Assembly: GCF_000317105.1 (NCBI RefSeq)
Contig: NC_019693.1
Location: 2,976,001 to 3,040,000, forward strand
Origin: Oscillatoria acuminata PCC 6304
GTDB taxonomy: Bacteria > Cyanobacteriota > Cyanobacteriia > Cyanobacteriales > Laspinemataceae
DNA: 64,000 bases
Reading direction: 5' to 3'
Made by a program: the position numbers and the translations under genes. Shown here in pieces: positions 55,919 through 64,000 of this stretch; the first letter of the stretch is position 1, and each line of letters starts with the position of its first letter. Under the pieces are notes generated by a model that searched no databases, was not told the DNA's origin, and saw only the letters and a program-made list of their open reading frames with translations.

Positions 55919-58549
55919 CTACTGCAACCCCTCTTTTAACTGAGTTTTAGCCGTATCTAACGCCTGTTTTAACTGGTTCGGGTCCCGTCCTCCCGCTTGC
56001 GCCAGGTTCGGACGTCCCCCACCACCGCCACCGCAAATTTTGGCGATCGCGCCAATAAATTTACCCGCTTGCAATCCTTTAGCATTCACTTCTTTGCTAA
56101 AAGCAGCCACTAAACTGACTTTATCGGAACTAGGAACTGACCCTAAAACTACTGCCCCATTTCCGAGTTTTTGCAGTAACCGTTCCGCCGCAGTTTTCAA
56201 TGCATCGGCATCGACTTCGCCGAGATTAGCCACAATCAATTTAAACTCGCCAATAGATTCAGCATCCGCGAGTAATTGCTCTGATTTAACAATCGCTAAT
56301 TCGGACTTGAGGGATTCTAATTGCTTTTGGGTGGATTTCAATTCCCCTTGAATGCTATCGATGCGATCGCAGATTTCCTCGGGTTTCACCTTAAACCGAT
56401 CGCTCAATTCCCTCACCACGCGATCGCGCACTTCCAAATAGTCCAAAATCGCCGGTCCCGCCACTGCTTCAATCCGTCGCACCCCAGAGGCAACCCCGGA
56501 TTCAGAAACAATCTTAAACGCGCCAATTTCAGCGGTATTACTCACATGAGTTCCCCCGCACAATTCCATTGAAACCCCGGGAAAATCAATCACTCGCACT
56601 TCATCGGCATACTTTTCACCAAACATGGCAACTGCACCTTTTGCCTTCGCCTCCGTCAGTCCCATCGTCTCCACCTGCGCTTGATGCGCTTCCGCAATCC
56701 AGGTATTCACCCGGTCCTCAACTTGTTTCAACTCCTCCGCAGTCAGGGAACGAGGACAGTTGAAATCAAAGCGCAAACGGTCAAAATCAACCAAGGAACC
56801 TGCCTGAGAAATTCCCTCATCCACGAGCAGTTTTAAGGCCGCTTGCAGTAAGTGAGTTGCGGTATGATTGGCTTGAGCGCGACGACGACAAGCACGGTCA
56901 ATTTGAGCAGTAATGCGATCGCCTACCGCGATGCTTCCCCGTTCAATGCGTCCGAAATGCACAAAGAAATCCGATTCTTTTTTGACCTCTTCGATGCGGA
57001 CTAAGCTATCTTGACCCGAGAGAAATCCCCGATCGCCAATTTGTCCGCCAGATTCGGCATAGAATGGCGTTTTGTCTAAGACGATTTGAACGCGATCGCC
57101 AGAGGTTGCCGACTCAACCGAGTTCCCCCCCATCAAAATCACCGTCACTTCTGAGGTGGTCACGGGTTCAGAATAGCCTAAAAATTCAGTCCCGCGAATA
57201 TGTTCCGCGAGTTTATCTAAACTGCCTTGAACCGTCAGATCAATGGTTTCATGGGCCGCTTGCGATCGCACTCGTTGTTCTTCCATTGCTGCCTCAAACC
57301 CAGGCAATTCCACCGTAATTCCCCGTTCTTCCACAATTTCTTGGGTCAACTCTAAGGGGAAACCATAAGTATCATAAAGGACAAAGGCATCCCGTCCCGG
57401 AATTTCTTTGGGGTTTTTCTCCATCAATTCTGCTAACAGTTTTTCACCCCGTTCTAGGGTTTCCAAGAACCGAGTTTCTTCCCGTTGCAGTTCCGCCTTC
57501 AGACTTGCTTCGCGATCGCGCAGATTAGGATAGGCCCCTTCACCGAGGGCGATCGCCGCTTCCGCCACCTCGGGAGTAAACACCCCTTGAATCCCAATTA
57601 ACCGTCCATGACGCACCACCCGACGAATTAACCGGCGCAGAATATACCCTCTGCCAATATTAGACGCGGTAATTCCATCAGCAATCATCTGCACCACAGC
57701 GCGAGAATGGTCCCCAATTACTTTCAGAGAAACTTTGGTTTTTTCATCCGCCGTGGCGTAATCAATTCCCGCAATATCCGCCGCTTTTTTGACAATCGGG
57801 AAAATCAAGTCCGTTTCATAATTGTTGGGAACTTTTTGGAGGATTTGCGCCATCCGTTCCAACCCTAATCCCGTGTCAATATTCTTTTTCGCCAACGGGG
57901 TGAGATTGCCTTCCGCATCCCGGTTGTACTGCATGAACACCAGGTTATAAAATTCGATGAAGCGAGTATCATCTTCTAAATCGAGGTTGTCATCCCCGAG
58001 TTCGGGATGAAAGTCATAATACAATTCTGAACAAGGACCACAGGGACCCGTGGGACCCGACGCCCAGAAATTATCCGCTTCATCCATGCGCTTAATCCGA
58101 TGGGGGGGAATGCCGATTTTGTCCCGCCAGATCTTGAATGCTTCGTCATCTTCGCGGAAGACACTAACGACAATGCGATCGCTAGGGAGTCCATAGACTT
58201 CGGTGGAGAGTTCCCAGGCAAAGGCGATCGCCTGTTCTTTGAAGTAATCCCCAAAGCTAAAATTGCCCAACATCTCAAAAAAAGTATGATGGCGGGCAGT
58301 GCGTCCCACATTTTCGATATCATTGGTGCGGATGCACTTTTGGGACGTTGTAGCGCGAGGAAATTCCGGAGTGCGCTGTCCGAGAAAAATAGGTTTAAAC
58401 GGCAGCATCCCGGCGATGGTGAGTAAAACCGTGGGGTCTTCTGGGACTAAAGAGGCACTGGGAAGGATTTGATGACCCCTAGCGGCATAGAAATTCAGAA
58501 ACTTGTCGCGGATTTGGTTACCGGAGAGGGATTCAGGAACAGCAGGCAT
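55919..58549 (-). CDS. alaS: Alanyl-tRNA synthetase
   Basis: Charges tRNA-Ala and edits mischarged Ser and Gly. It has 876 residues, the normal full length. The catalytic domain shows [20 protein letters not shown] and [20 protein letters not shown]. The editing domain carries [11 protein letters not shown] and [11 protein letters not shown] (zinc ligands). A coiled coil is followed by the C-Ala domain ending [18 protein letters not shown]. The start is ATG 58549. It stands alone. Confidence 0.97.
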   Translation of the reverse strand: MPAVPESLSGNQIRDKFLNFYAARGHQILPSASLVPEDPTVLLTIAGMLPFKPIFLGQRTPEFPRATTSQKCIRTNDIENVGRTARHHTFFEMLGNFSFGDYFKEQAIAFAWELSTEVYGLPSDRIVVSVFREDDEAFKIWRDKIGIPPHRIKRMDEADNFWASGPTGPCGPCSELYYDFHPELGDDNLDLEDDTRFIEFYNLVFMQYNRDAEGNLTPLAKKNIDTGLGLERMAQILQKVPNNYETDLIFPIVKKAADIAGIDYATADEKTKVSLKVIGDHSRAVVQMIADGITASNIGRGYILRRLIRRVVRHGRLIGIQGVFTPEVAEAAIALGEGAYPNLRDREASLKAELQREETRFLETLERGEKLLAELMEKNPKEIPGRDAFVLYDTYGFPLELTQEIVEERGITVELPGFEAAMEEQRVRSQAAHETIDLTVQGSLDKLAEHIRGTEFLGYSEPVTTSEVTVILMGGNSVESATSGDRVQIVLDKTPFYAESGGQIGDRGFLSGQDSLVRIEEVKKESDFFVHFGRIERGSIAVGDRITAQIDRACRRRAQANHTATHLLQAALKLLVDEGISQAGSLVDFDRLRFDFNCPRSLTAEELKQVEDRVNTWIAEAHQAQVETMGLTEAKAKGAVAMFGEKYADEVRVIDFPGVSMELCGGTHVSNTAEIGAFKIVSESGVASGVRRIEAVAGPAILDYLEVRDRVVRELSDRFKVKPEEICDRIDSIQGELKSTQKQLESLKSELAIVKSEQLLADAESIGEFKLIVANLGEVDADALKTAAERLLQKLGNGAVVLGSVPSSDKVSLVAAFSKEVNAKGLQAGKFIGAIAKICGGGGGGRPNLAQAGGRDPNQLKQALDTAKTQLKEGLQ

Positions 58550-58769
58550 GAGTTAGTTAACGACTTTCATTGAGTGAACAGGTACTCTATTGTTGCATTC
58601 GTTGAGAGGCGATCGCTACCTCCGTCCCTGGAACAGAGATCCGCGAGGGTTAGGGTCCCTGAATTGGTGGGACTGGGGGTATTGATTAGAGGCGATCGCA
58701 CAGCATCACCTCCGGATCTCCTTTTTTAGGGGTAAGAACATCACTCCCAAACCATTCCCCATCCTCAAA

Positions 58770-58802
58770 AAACCCAGTAGATCACCTACTGGGTTTCACT
58801 GT
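58770..58802 (-). terminator. Rho-independent terminator after the small secreted protein gene
   Basis: AAACCCAGTAG-ATCAC-CTACTGGGTTT are perfect 11-bp arms; on the minus strand they are followed by TTTTGAGG. It lies just downstream of the 88-residue protein gene and supports its being real. Confidence 0.85.
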
Positions 58803-58823
58803 TCCGCTCAAAATTGATATTCA

Positions 58824-59090
58824 TTAACTAGCAATAGAGTCTGTTCTCCTTTCCTGGGAACTGGGTTGTGTAAATGCTTCAGTAGAACAGTCATCTCTTC
58901 TCCCGCTACCCCGAGGAATCGTACATTTTTTTTCATCCGGATTGGGTTGAGTGACTGAAACAACCGGATTGGTATGATTTGAACTAATAAATTCGGTGGT
59001 CTTACTGAGATTGTCTTTAACTTGAGGCACCCCAATTACCGTACCAATAACTAAACCAAAGAAAACAACGAAGATTACTTGCTTAAACAT
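58824..59090 (-). CDS. Small anchored or secreted protein, unknown
   Basis: The 88-residue protein has a hydrophobic N-terminus (VIFVVFFGLVIGTVIGV), then a polar tail with two cysteines (EKKCTIPRGSGRRDDC). No family is recognised. A good terminator follows it. A GGAGGAAG lies 27 bases before the ATG and fits instead a GTG-started 13-codon frame that ends over the ATG, so translation may be coupled. I include it because the hydrophobic leader and terminator agree, but it is uncertain. Confidence 0.5.
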   Translation of the reverse strand: MFKQVIFVVFFGLVIGTVIGVPQVKDNLSKTTEFISSNHTNPVVSVTQPNPDEKKCTIPRGSGRRDDCSTEAFTQPSSQERRTDSIAS

Positions 59091-59278
59091 GAAAATGGTA
59101 TGGGTAAATTGGTCACTTCCTCCTACAACTACCCCTAAAAATTTCAGGATTATTTAGTTAAAACTCTTGAAGTTAACCCTTTAGAATCATCGCAGCCTTA
59201 ATAAAAACAAAACCTATTCAGAAAATCCGGTGAGTTTTAAAAACTTTTTCCAACCCATCGGATATCCCCAACAAATTT

Positions 59279-59581
59279 CTACGCCATCCCTAGCTGACAA
59301 AGGCTGAAATCCTTCTGGAATGGAGATTTTGCGAAGTGAAAGTAGCCATTTAACCGAGTTTGCAAAGGGATGAAACTCTTGATATACTGAGTCATGACAA
59401 CAGACGGACTGTAGCGATCGTCTCGTTTTTCCACCCAACAACGTGGCCATAAAGAGTGCATCCCATTCAGCATATCCGCAAGGTTGATGGTATTAGTTTG
59501 TATTATTTTTGTAAAAGTAACCGGCCTCCCCACCTCCGCCAATTGGAACATCACCTCTTGTTCCAGTTCAGACAACCGATT
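59279..59581 (-). pseudogene. Fragment of nSTAND-type winged-helix domain
   Basis: The translated fragment NRLSELEQEVMFQLAEVGRP and VTFTKIIQTNT, later LADMLNGMHSL, then VEKRDDRYSPSVVMTQYI, resembles the winged helix that follows the ATPase in cyanobacterial NB-ARC/nSTAND proteins. A TAG stands directly before the first residue, so nothing upstream of the winged helix remains. The part after residue 70 has no likeness. It sits 15 bp past the methyltransferase stop on the same strand. It may be a remnant, or a small stand-alone protein translated from TTG 59575. Confidence 0.55.
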
Positions 59582-59595
59582 CTACAGTTGGGAAA

Positions 59596-60648
59596 TTAAA
59601 AGAAAGATAGCTGGAGAGTTTCCTCAAACTGAAGACATTTTTTTGAGTGCGATCGCCCCCGATTTTCTAAGTACAGCTTCACCCTAACCGCTAACGACTT
59701 TGCCAAAATAGGTGGAACAGCATTCCCAATCTGTTTACACTGACTTTCTTCGTTGCCATAAAATTCAAACCAATCGGGAAAACTTTGCAGGCGTGCGCCT
59801 TCACGAACAGTTAACCGCCGTCTCCGTCCTTCCGGTAAGCGAATTCTTAACATATCTCCAGTTGGTGCGCTGAAATTGCGGCAGGTGATAGTTCGGGAGG
59901 GTCGATCTAAATGTAAATCTCTAGGGTTGACACATTTGGACGCTTTTTCATATTTTCTAATATATTCATCCATGCTAGGAGTGAGGAATTTGGAGTTGGG
60001 GGGTGCCATCAATGCCAGTTCTCCGAGGGCTTCTCCAGCGGTGTAGGGATGATAGTGATGAGTCTTTTTTGGCCATTCCCATCCGCCTTTATGGGCGATA
60101 CAAAATAATCTCTGTCGGCGTTGAGGGACACCATAATCACTTGCAGTAAGGATTTCCCATTCAACTCCGTAATCTAAGGCTTTTAAGCTGCTAATAATTT
60201 CTTCAAAATAGGCTTTGTTGCGAAATCGCATTCCGGGCACGTTTTCAAAGATGGCGATCGCCGGTTGATGGCGTTCTACCGCATTGATAAAGATCGGAAA
60301 TCCATCTCGACTGTCTTTGACTCCCTGCTGATTTCCACCAACACTAAAAGGTTGGCAAGGAGGACCCCCAATAATGACCGATGCGCCTTGAACTAATTCA
60401 CTCTCAGGGGTTAACAGAACCCTATGGCAAAGAGAATTGAGATTTTTCCGATAAGTCATACAGGCATCGGGGTCCATTTCATATCCTATGGTTCTAAATC
60501 CGACGGCTTCAAATCCTAATGCAAATCCCCCACAACCGGCAAATAGGTCAATCACCAACGGTTGAACACTGGAATAGGGAATGGGTTTAAGTTCAGTATT
60601 CAGAAACTCAAGATAAGGGATTTTTTGGGTAGCTTGGTCACGAGTCAT
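59596..60648 (-). CDS. C5-cytosine DNA methyltransferase
   Basis: The 350-residue protein has the full set of M5C motifs: I LVIDLFAGCGGFALGFEAVG, IV GGPPCQPFSVGGNQQ with catalytic C98, VI IFENVPGM, VIII QRRQRLFCIAHKGG, and IX-X RLTVREGARLQSFPDWFEF, then CKQIGNAVPP. The variable target-recognition region lies at about 190-260. No restriction endonuclease gene is adjacent, so it is probably an orphan or solitary methyltransferase; the target sequence cannot be read from the protein. It is followed by the nSTAND relic. Confidence 0.93.
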   Translation of the reverse strand: MTRDQATQKIPYLEFLNTELKPIPYSSVQPLVIDLFAGCGGFALGFEAVGFRTIGYEMDPDACMTYRKNLNSLCHRVLLTPESELVQGASVIIGGPPCQPFSVGGNQQGVKDSRDGFPIFINAVERHQPAIAIFENVPGMRFRNKAYFEEIISSLKALDYGVEWEILTASDYGVPQRRQRLFCIAHKGGWEWPKKTHHYHPYTAGEALGELALMAPPNSKFLTPSMDEYIRKYEKASKCVNPRDLHLDRPSRTITCRNFSAPTGDMLRIRLPEGRRRRLTVREGARLQSFPDWFEFYGNEESQCKQIGNAVPPILAKSLAVRVKLYLENRGRSHSKKCLQFEETLQLSFF

Positions 60649-60678
60649 GGTTTTTAGATGAAAAAATATCGAAAATAA

Positions 60679-60897
60679 TCATTGGGTTGCTTCCCAAGGT
60701 TCATCAATGGGAGAAATCAGGTCATCTTCAAACAAAACACTTCCTTTGAGGGGGTTCGTTTCAAGTTGTGGGGAAGTGCTTTCCATGTCTTCTAAAACGA
60801 TGACGCGGATAATTTTACCTTCCCACTGCTGGGAGTATTCCGACGGAAGGCTAATGATTCCGTTTTGGAGAATGGTTTTAAATTCAAACGCTTGCAT
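60679..60897 (-). CDS. Small antitoxin-like protein
   Basis: This 72-residue protein begins MQAFEFKTILQNGIISLPSE and ends FEDDLISPIDEPWEA. Both ends match a group of short cyanobacterial proteins encoded before toxins: a strand-rich N-terminus like MazE/AbrB folds and an acidic C-terminus. The usual toxin gene directly downstream is absent; the next gene is the DNA methyltransferase 30 bp on. The call rests on pattern likeness only. Confidence 0.55.
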   Translation of the reverse strand: MQAFEFKTILQNGIISLPSEYSQQWEGKIIRVIVLEDMESTSPQLETNPLKGSVLFEDDLISPIDEPWEATQ

Positions 60898-60951
60898 GGG
60901 TTAACGGGAGTAAGGGGGTATTTTTATTATAACCAACCGGGTATTTTTCCT

Positions 60952-61323
60952 TCAAAAGTTACAATATCCATCAGGGATTCTATCTCGCGATGCATAGATA
61001 ACTTGTGCAGATTCCAGTATATGTTGACGGCGTAGCCAGTTTTCACTTTTGACGATCGCAGTTTTTACAATTAAGTCAACTTCCCGACCAAAAAGCGTTT
61101 CTAACTCCTGACGCATTTGAATCGTTTCGGATAAACTCCGCTGAAATTGTGGGTCAAACGTGACCAGCACATCAATGTCACTATCGGGGCGAAAATCATC
61201 GCGCAAAACCGAGCCAAACAGGGCAAATTCGGTGATGTGCCAGCGTTGGCAAAACTCTTGAATTTGGGCGAATGGCAGTTCGAGATTGTGGTTAATTGTG
61301 TTCATCGTTAACAGCGGAATCAT
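60952..61323 (-). CDS. MNT-type nucleotidyltransferase
   Basis: The protein has 123 residues. The nucleotidyltransferase-beta motif is ALFGSVLRDDFRPDSDIDVL (GS-x-D-x-D), around residues 30-55, with a third acidic residue in FGREVDLIV. In MntA/HepT systems this protein AMPylates and silences a HEPN RNase encoded next door. No HEPN gene is visible on either side; the neighbours are the antitoxin-like gene and the truncated ImmA/IrrE gene. The start could be the first ATG or the ATG six codons later (MNTINHNLEL). Confidence 0.8.
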   Translation of the reverse strand: MIPLLTMNTINHNLELPFAQIQEFCQRWHITEFALFGSVLRDDFRPDSDIDVLVTFDPQFQRSLSETIQMRQELETLFGREVDLIVKTAIVKSENWLRRQHILESAQVIYASRDRIPDGYCNF

Positions 61324-61408
61324 TGACCCGGTGCAGGGGTTAGCGATCGCACCCCGATTCCCCTAGCAAAATAGCGATCGCCTCCTTGATGATCATGGCG
61401 ATGTCCTG

Positions 61409-62167
61409 TTAAATTAAAATCCTTTCGGGGAGGGTATTCTTTTTACCTCCCATCTCCCTCGGATGACAAGATTCCTTTAAATCATTCATCCAATTGATTG
61501 GAATTATACCCTTATCCTGTAAGCGGTTCACGACAATTCCCGGATGAATGCCCAGCTTTTTAGCCAAAATAATAATCTGGTCTTTAGAGCGTAATTTGCT
61601 TAATTCCACCTCAAACTCGGGCGGAATTAAAAATTTTCTGACCCATTCATCAGCTTCAGTTTCCTGTTTTGATAAAAGGCGGTTTTCTCCATCCCAGTTA
61701 TCCAAAAAAATCTCCTTTTTCCCGTGGAGGAGAATGTGGGCCGCTTCATGAAAAAAGCTAAACCAGAAGCGATCGTTCTGTTTCCCATTGAGAGAAAGCT
61801 GAATCAATGCCTTATGAGAATTCAGCCAGCGCGCTGCTCCAGTCGTCTGTGCTCGGGACAGTGTAGGAACAAGAAAGAATACCACTCCGGCATTCTGACA
61901 CAACTGCTGCATCTGAGGTAAAAATTCTGCGGGAGACAGTACAGTGAGTTGTCGAATGGCTCGAAGCGATGTTTCAAATTTCCCGGAGTTGTACTTCTGA
62001 GTATTGAATTTTTCCGCTTCAATTTCGCCTAAGCGTAACCAGGCTAAAATTGCTCCCACATCACGAGGCTGGGCTTGAATCGGACGAAAAGCCGCCTCTT
62101 TAGCCCCATAGTAGTTTCGCCATTCTTGGGGTGAAGCTACCCTAAAAAAACGGAGCATTTCTTGAAC
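61409..62167 (-). pseudogene. ImmA/IrrE metallopeptidase gene, 3' part (interrupted by IS)
   Basis: The C-terminal portion carries the zinc motif FFHEAAHILLHGKKE (HExxH) and the third ligand region ETEADEWVRKFLIP, followed by a helical end (LAKKLGIHPGIVVNRLQDKG). In the family, ImmA/IrrE domains often follow an XRE-type helix-turn-helix and act with or against toxins. The gene proper re-enters at 62161 after the insertion; ATG-like openings above that lie inside the IS. Rejoining with 63859-64000 (see separate entry) gives NLVQEMLRFFRVASPQEW in one frame. The 5' end and any HTH are outside the window. Confidence 0.85.
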
Positions 62168-63858
62168 CCCACATTCCGCAGGTTGAATCAAGTCAGTAAA
62201 TAATATTTCTGGCAGGAGGCCCCTAGGAACTGAAGGATCCATCGCCGCTCATCCGTTAAATAAGTGATTTTCTTGACTCCATCAACTGTAAGCAAGTGAA
62301 TGGATTGAAAACATTGAAAAACCCATCGTAGAGTTGGGGTAGTGGTGGGTTTACCTACTTGATTCTTAATCGACTTTTTTGCTTGAGCCAGAGCCTCTCT
62401 TAATGCTCTTTGACCTAAACTATACACTAACAAACACAATCCCATCACCATTGCTAGGGCTTCTATTCGTTCGGGATTTTTTAGGAATACACTATCGGTA
62501 AAAAACATCGGGTCTTTTAAAAACCGAAATCCTCTTTCCGTCGATTGTTGGTTTTTGTATTCCTCTAATATTTGTTCATCGCTCAGTTCATTAACATCCA
62601 AGACGTTCGTAGCTAGAATAAATCTTCCCGCTCGAATTTTCTCTTGTTCTATAGCTGCCTCGTTCTCTGATAAAGTCCCTTGGATTTGATAAGAATACCC
62701 AGCGGGCTTGGCTCCCTTGGGTGGTCTTCCGGGTTGGGTATAATAGGGAACTGTTAATATTTCAACCCCGGTAATTGTATGATATCGTAGCTTTTTGTTG
62801 AATTGCTCAACGGCTTGCTCTGCATCAGGTTGACAAGCGAATTTCTGTTGACTTAATTTTTTAAGTTCTGCTTGGGCTTTTTCTGATAAATTTTTAATCT
62901 TTTTCTTTAATTGCTTTAAGTCAGACTCTTTCCGTTTTTCACTTTCCACCAGCAGCCATCTTTGTTTAATTTCTTCATAAGTGATTTCACAACTTTTTAT
63001 CCGATATCCATCCAATTGACAAGTTTGCAGGTCTGACTCGGCGGGTTCGCTCAATAATTCTTTAGCGGCTTTCAAAGAAGCCGGAACTCGGGACACCCAT
63101 TTCAAATGATTAATTTGTTTTAAATTCTCTTGATTATAAAGGGCGGCATCGGCTACAAATAATCCGTCCATGTCCCAATTTTCCCTAAATTCTTTCATCA
63201 ATTTAGCAAAAATAGCTGAGTCGGATTCATTGCCGGAGGCTACTCTTAAATATAGCGGAACATCCCCGTCTGAACTACAAATCAAATCTACGATAAATTG
63301 TTTTAAGTCCGGACGGTGGTCTCTTGAGTATCCATAAGTAATCTCAATCGGAACGGGTTCTCCTGTGAGGTTAGGTTCCCGACTATATTGCCCATGAACA
63401 TGAAACGACGTTGAATCAAGGTGGGAGGAGCGAGTATTTACTTGGAACTTTTTAGCCGCAGCCAAGGCTAGTTTGACAAATAGTTGAGTGATGCCTACTT
63501 TATAAAGTTCATCTAGCACTCTACCTAATCGGTCATCATTGAGCAGATCTGGGGTTATCCCTTCTCCTAGAAGATGTTCTGTGGCTTTGCCGACAAAGAA
63601 TTGAGGAAATAAGTACAATGGGGCGCTCACCAACCCTAAACCATTGAGAATCATTGCTTTGACAATGATTCCTGGACTCACGAGGGTTAGGGGGTGGGGT
63701 TCCAGTTCCCGGTTAATCGCGATAGACGAGACCTATCTCATCAATGATGCCGGAGACTATGCCACAGTGGTCAATATCTTGTACTATGATATCAGATGCT
63801 ATGTCTGTCATGGTTTTAGAATATTCCGAACTCTCTTATTTTACCTGCGGAATGTAGG
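62168..63858 (-). mobile_element. IS1634-like insertion sequence with 6-bp target duplication
   Basis: The element spans 1691 bp. Its ends are CCCACATTCCGCAGGT (62168-62183) and ACCTGCGGAATGTAGG (63843-63858), which are inverted repeats matching at 15 of 16 positions. TTGAAC flanks both sides (62162-62167 and 63859-63864). It encodes one transposase on the minus strand. Removing it plus one TTGAAC restores the host reading frame, so the boundaries are fixed at single-base precision, give or take ambiguity of the duplication itself. Confidence 0.9.
62188..63811 (-). pseudogene. IS1634-family transposase, frameshifted near the 5' end
   Basis: The main frame (GTG 63681 to TGA 62188) is 497 residues. 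It shows the DDE-type core: THSSHLDSTSFHVHG-like segment (SSHLDSTSFHVHGQYSREPN), GLFVADAALYNQENL, TERGFRFLKDP and the C-terminal ILQFLGASCQKYY. The family N-terminus lies in another frame from ATG 63811: MTDIASDIIVQDIDHCGIVS and GIIDEIGLVY, then a stop. INRELEPHPLTLVSPGIIVK continues in the main frame. One extra base in TATCGCGATT near 63718-63724 explains the break. Most likely it is inactive unless ribosomes shift or the shorter frame suffices. Confidence 0.85.
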
Positions 63859-64000
63859 TTGAACAAGATTCGGCTGGTTTTTGGCATCGCTATCCTGTTT
63901 TGGAATGATCCCTTGAGCCATTAATTCCTCAACAGGCAACTCATCCAACCAGCACACCCAGTTTCTTAAATCTTCGGCAGCGTCCTGGGGTACTAATTTG
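63859..64000 (-). pseudogene. ImmA/IrrE gene, upstream part (interrupted by IS), runs out of window
   Basis: On the minus strand it reads VPQDAAEDLRNWVCWLDELP, then VEELMAQGIIPKQDSDAKNQ, then PNLVQ, up to the IS end. This style of sequence, a DLRNWVCWLDELPVEELMA segment between an XRE-type HTH and the metallopeptidase, is what HigA-like ImmA/IrrE proteins show. It joins in frame to the part at 61409-62161. The start codon lies beyond 64000. Confidence 0.8.

Noticed and set aside
63644-63862. 72-codon plus-strand open frame at the IS right end
   Set aside because: It is antisense to the transposase N-terminus and to the terminal inverted repeat.

Overview
The window is a piece of a filamentous-type cyanobacterial chromosome. 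The evidence is dense HIP1 octamers (GCGATCGC), a cyanobacterial AbrB-type regulator, a ferrochelatase with a chlorophyll-binding tail, a very large Ser/Thr-kinase/His-kinase hybrid, and many short palindromic repeats between genes. Gene content and repeat style fit an Oscillatoriales-like genome, but no genus can be named from sequence alone. No rRNA, tRNA or CRISPR array was recognised.

Layout. 1-9 kb: the 3' part of lpxD, cyAbrB, an Mla/MCE-type lipid-transport pair (ATPase and substrate-binding protein), a YvcK/CofD-like protein, tsaE, a field of tandem repeats, and pyrC. 9-15 kb: signal peptidase I, a CBS/histidine-kinase-like protein with a decayed ATP site, and a PAS-GAF-GGDEF diguanylate cyclase. 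15-25 kb: a small membrane protein, an ABC1/UbiB-type kinase, a DegT-type aminotransferase, a FetB-like permease, a ZIP-like metal transporter, an LLM-class flavin oxidoreductase and a GH15 glucoamylase. 25-33 kb: a secreted SBBP-repeat protein with a broken 5' end, an unknown membrane-anchored protein, sucC-sucD, and a DUF815 ATPase. 33-39 kb: a GIY-YIG-like protein, a 2H phosphoesterase, an SRPBCC protein, a small exported protein, a formaldehyde-dehydrogenase-like enzyme and rimM. 39-47 kb: two overlapping signalling genes, a 1995-residue hybrid kinase and a receiver-histidine kinase, likely made as one unit. 47-59 kb: two adjacent glycosyltransferase-like paralogues, glutamate dehydrogenase, a DUF4126 membrane protein, hemH, a methyltransferase, a heme-binding-domain class III cyclase and alaS.

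59-64 kb is an accessory zone: a small secreted or anchored protein, a relic of an nSTAND-type winged-helix domain, a C5-cytosine DNA methyltransferase, an antitoxin-like small protein, an MNT nucleotidyltransferase without a visible HEPN partner, and an ImmA/IrrE metallopeptidase gene cut in two by an IS1634-like element. The insertion can be resolved to the base: near-perfect 16-bp terminal repeats, a 6-bp target duplication (TTGAAC), and a host reading frame that rejoins exactly when the element and one duplication are removed. The transposase gene carries its own frameshift near its 5' end.

Between genes the window holds several families of non-coding repeats: a 106-bp MITE-like element with perfect 15-bp terminal repeats and partial copies elsewhere, two inverted copies of a 105-128-bp element, GC-rich palindromes, and a 64-bp tandem array. 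I did not find a convincing new multi-gene system. The most informative observations are the resolved IS insertion, the repeat families, the decayed kinase, and the broken or relic genes.
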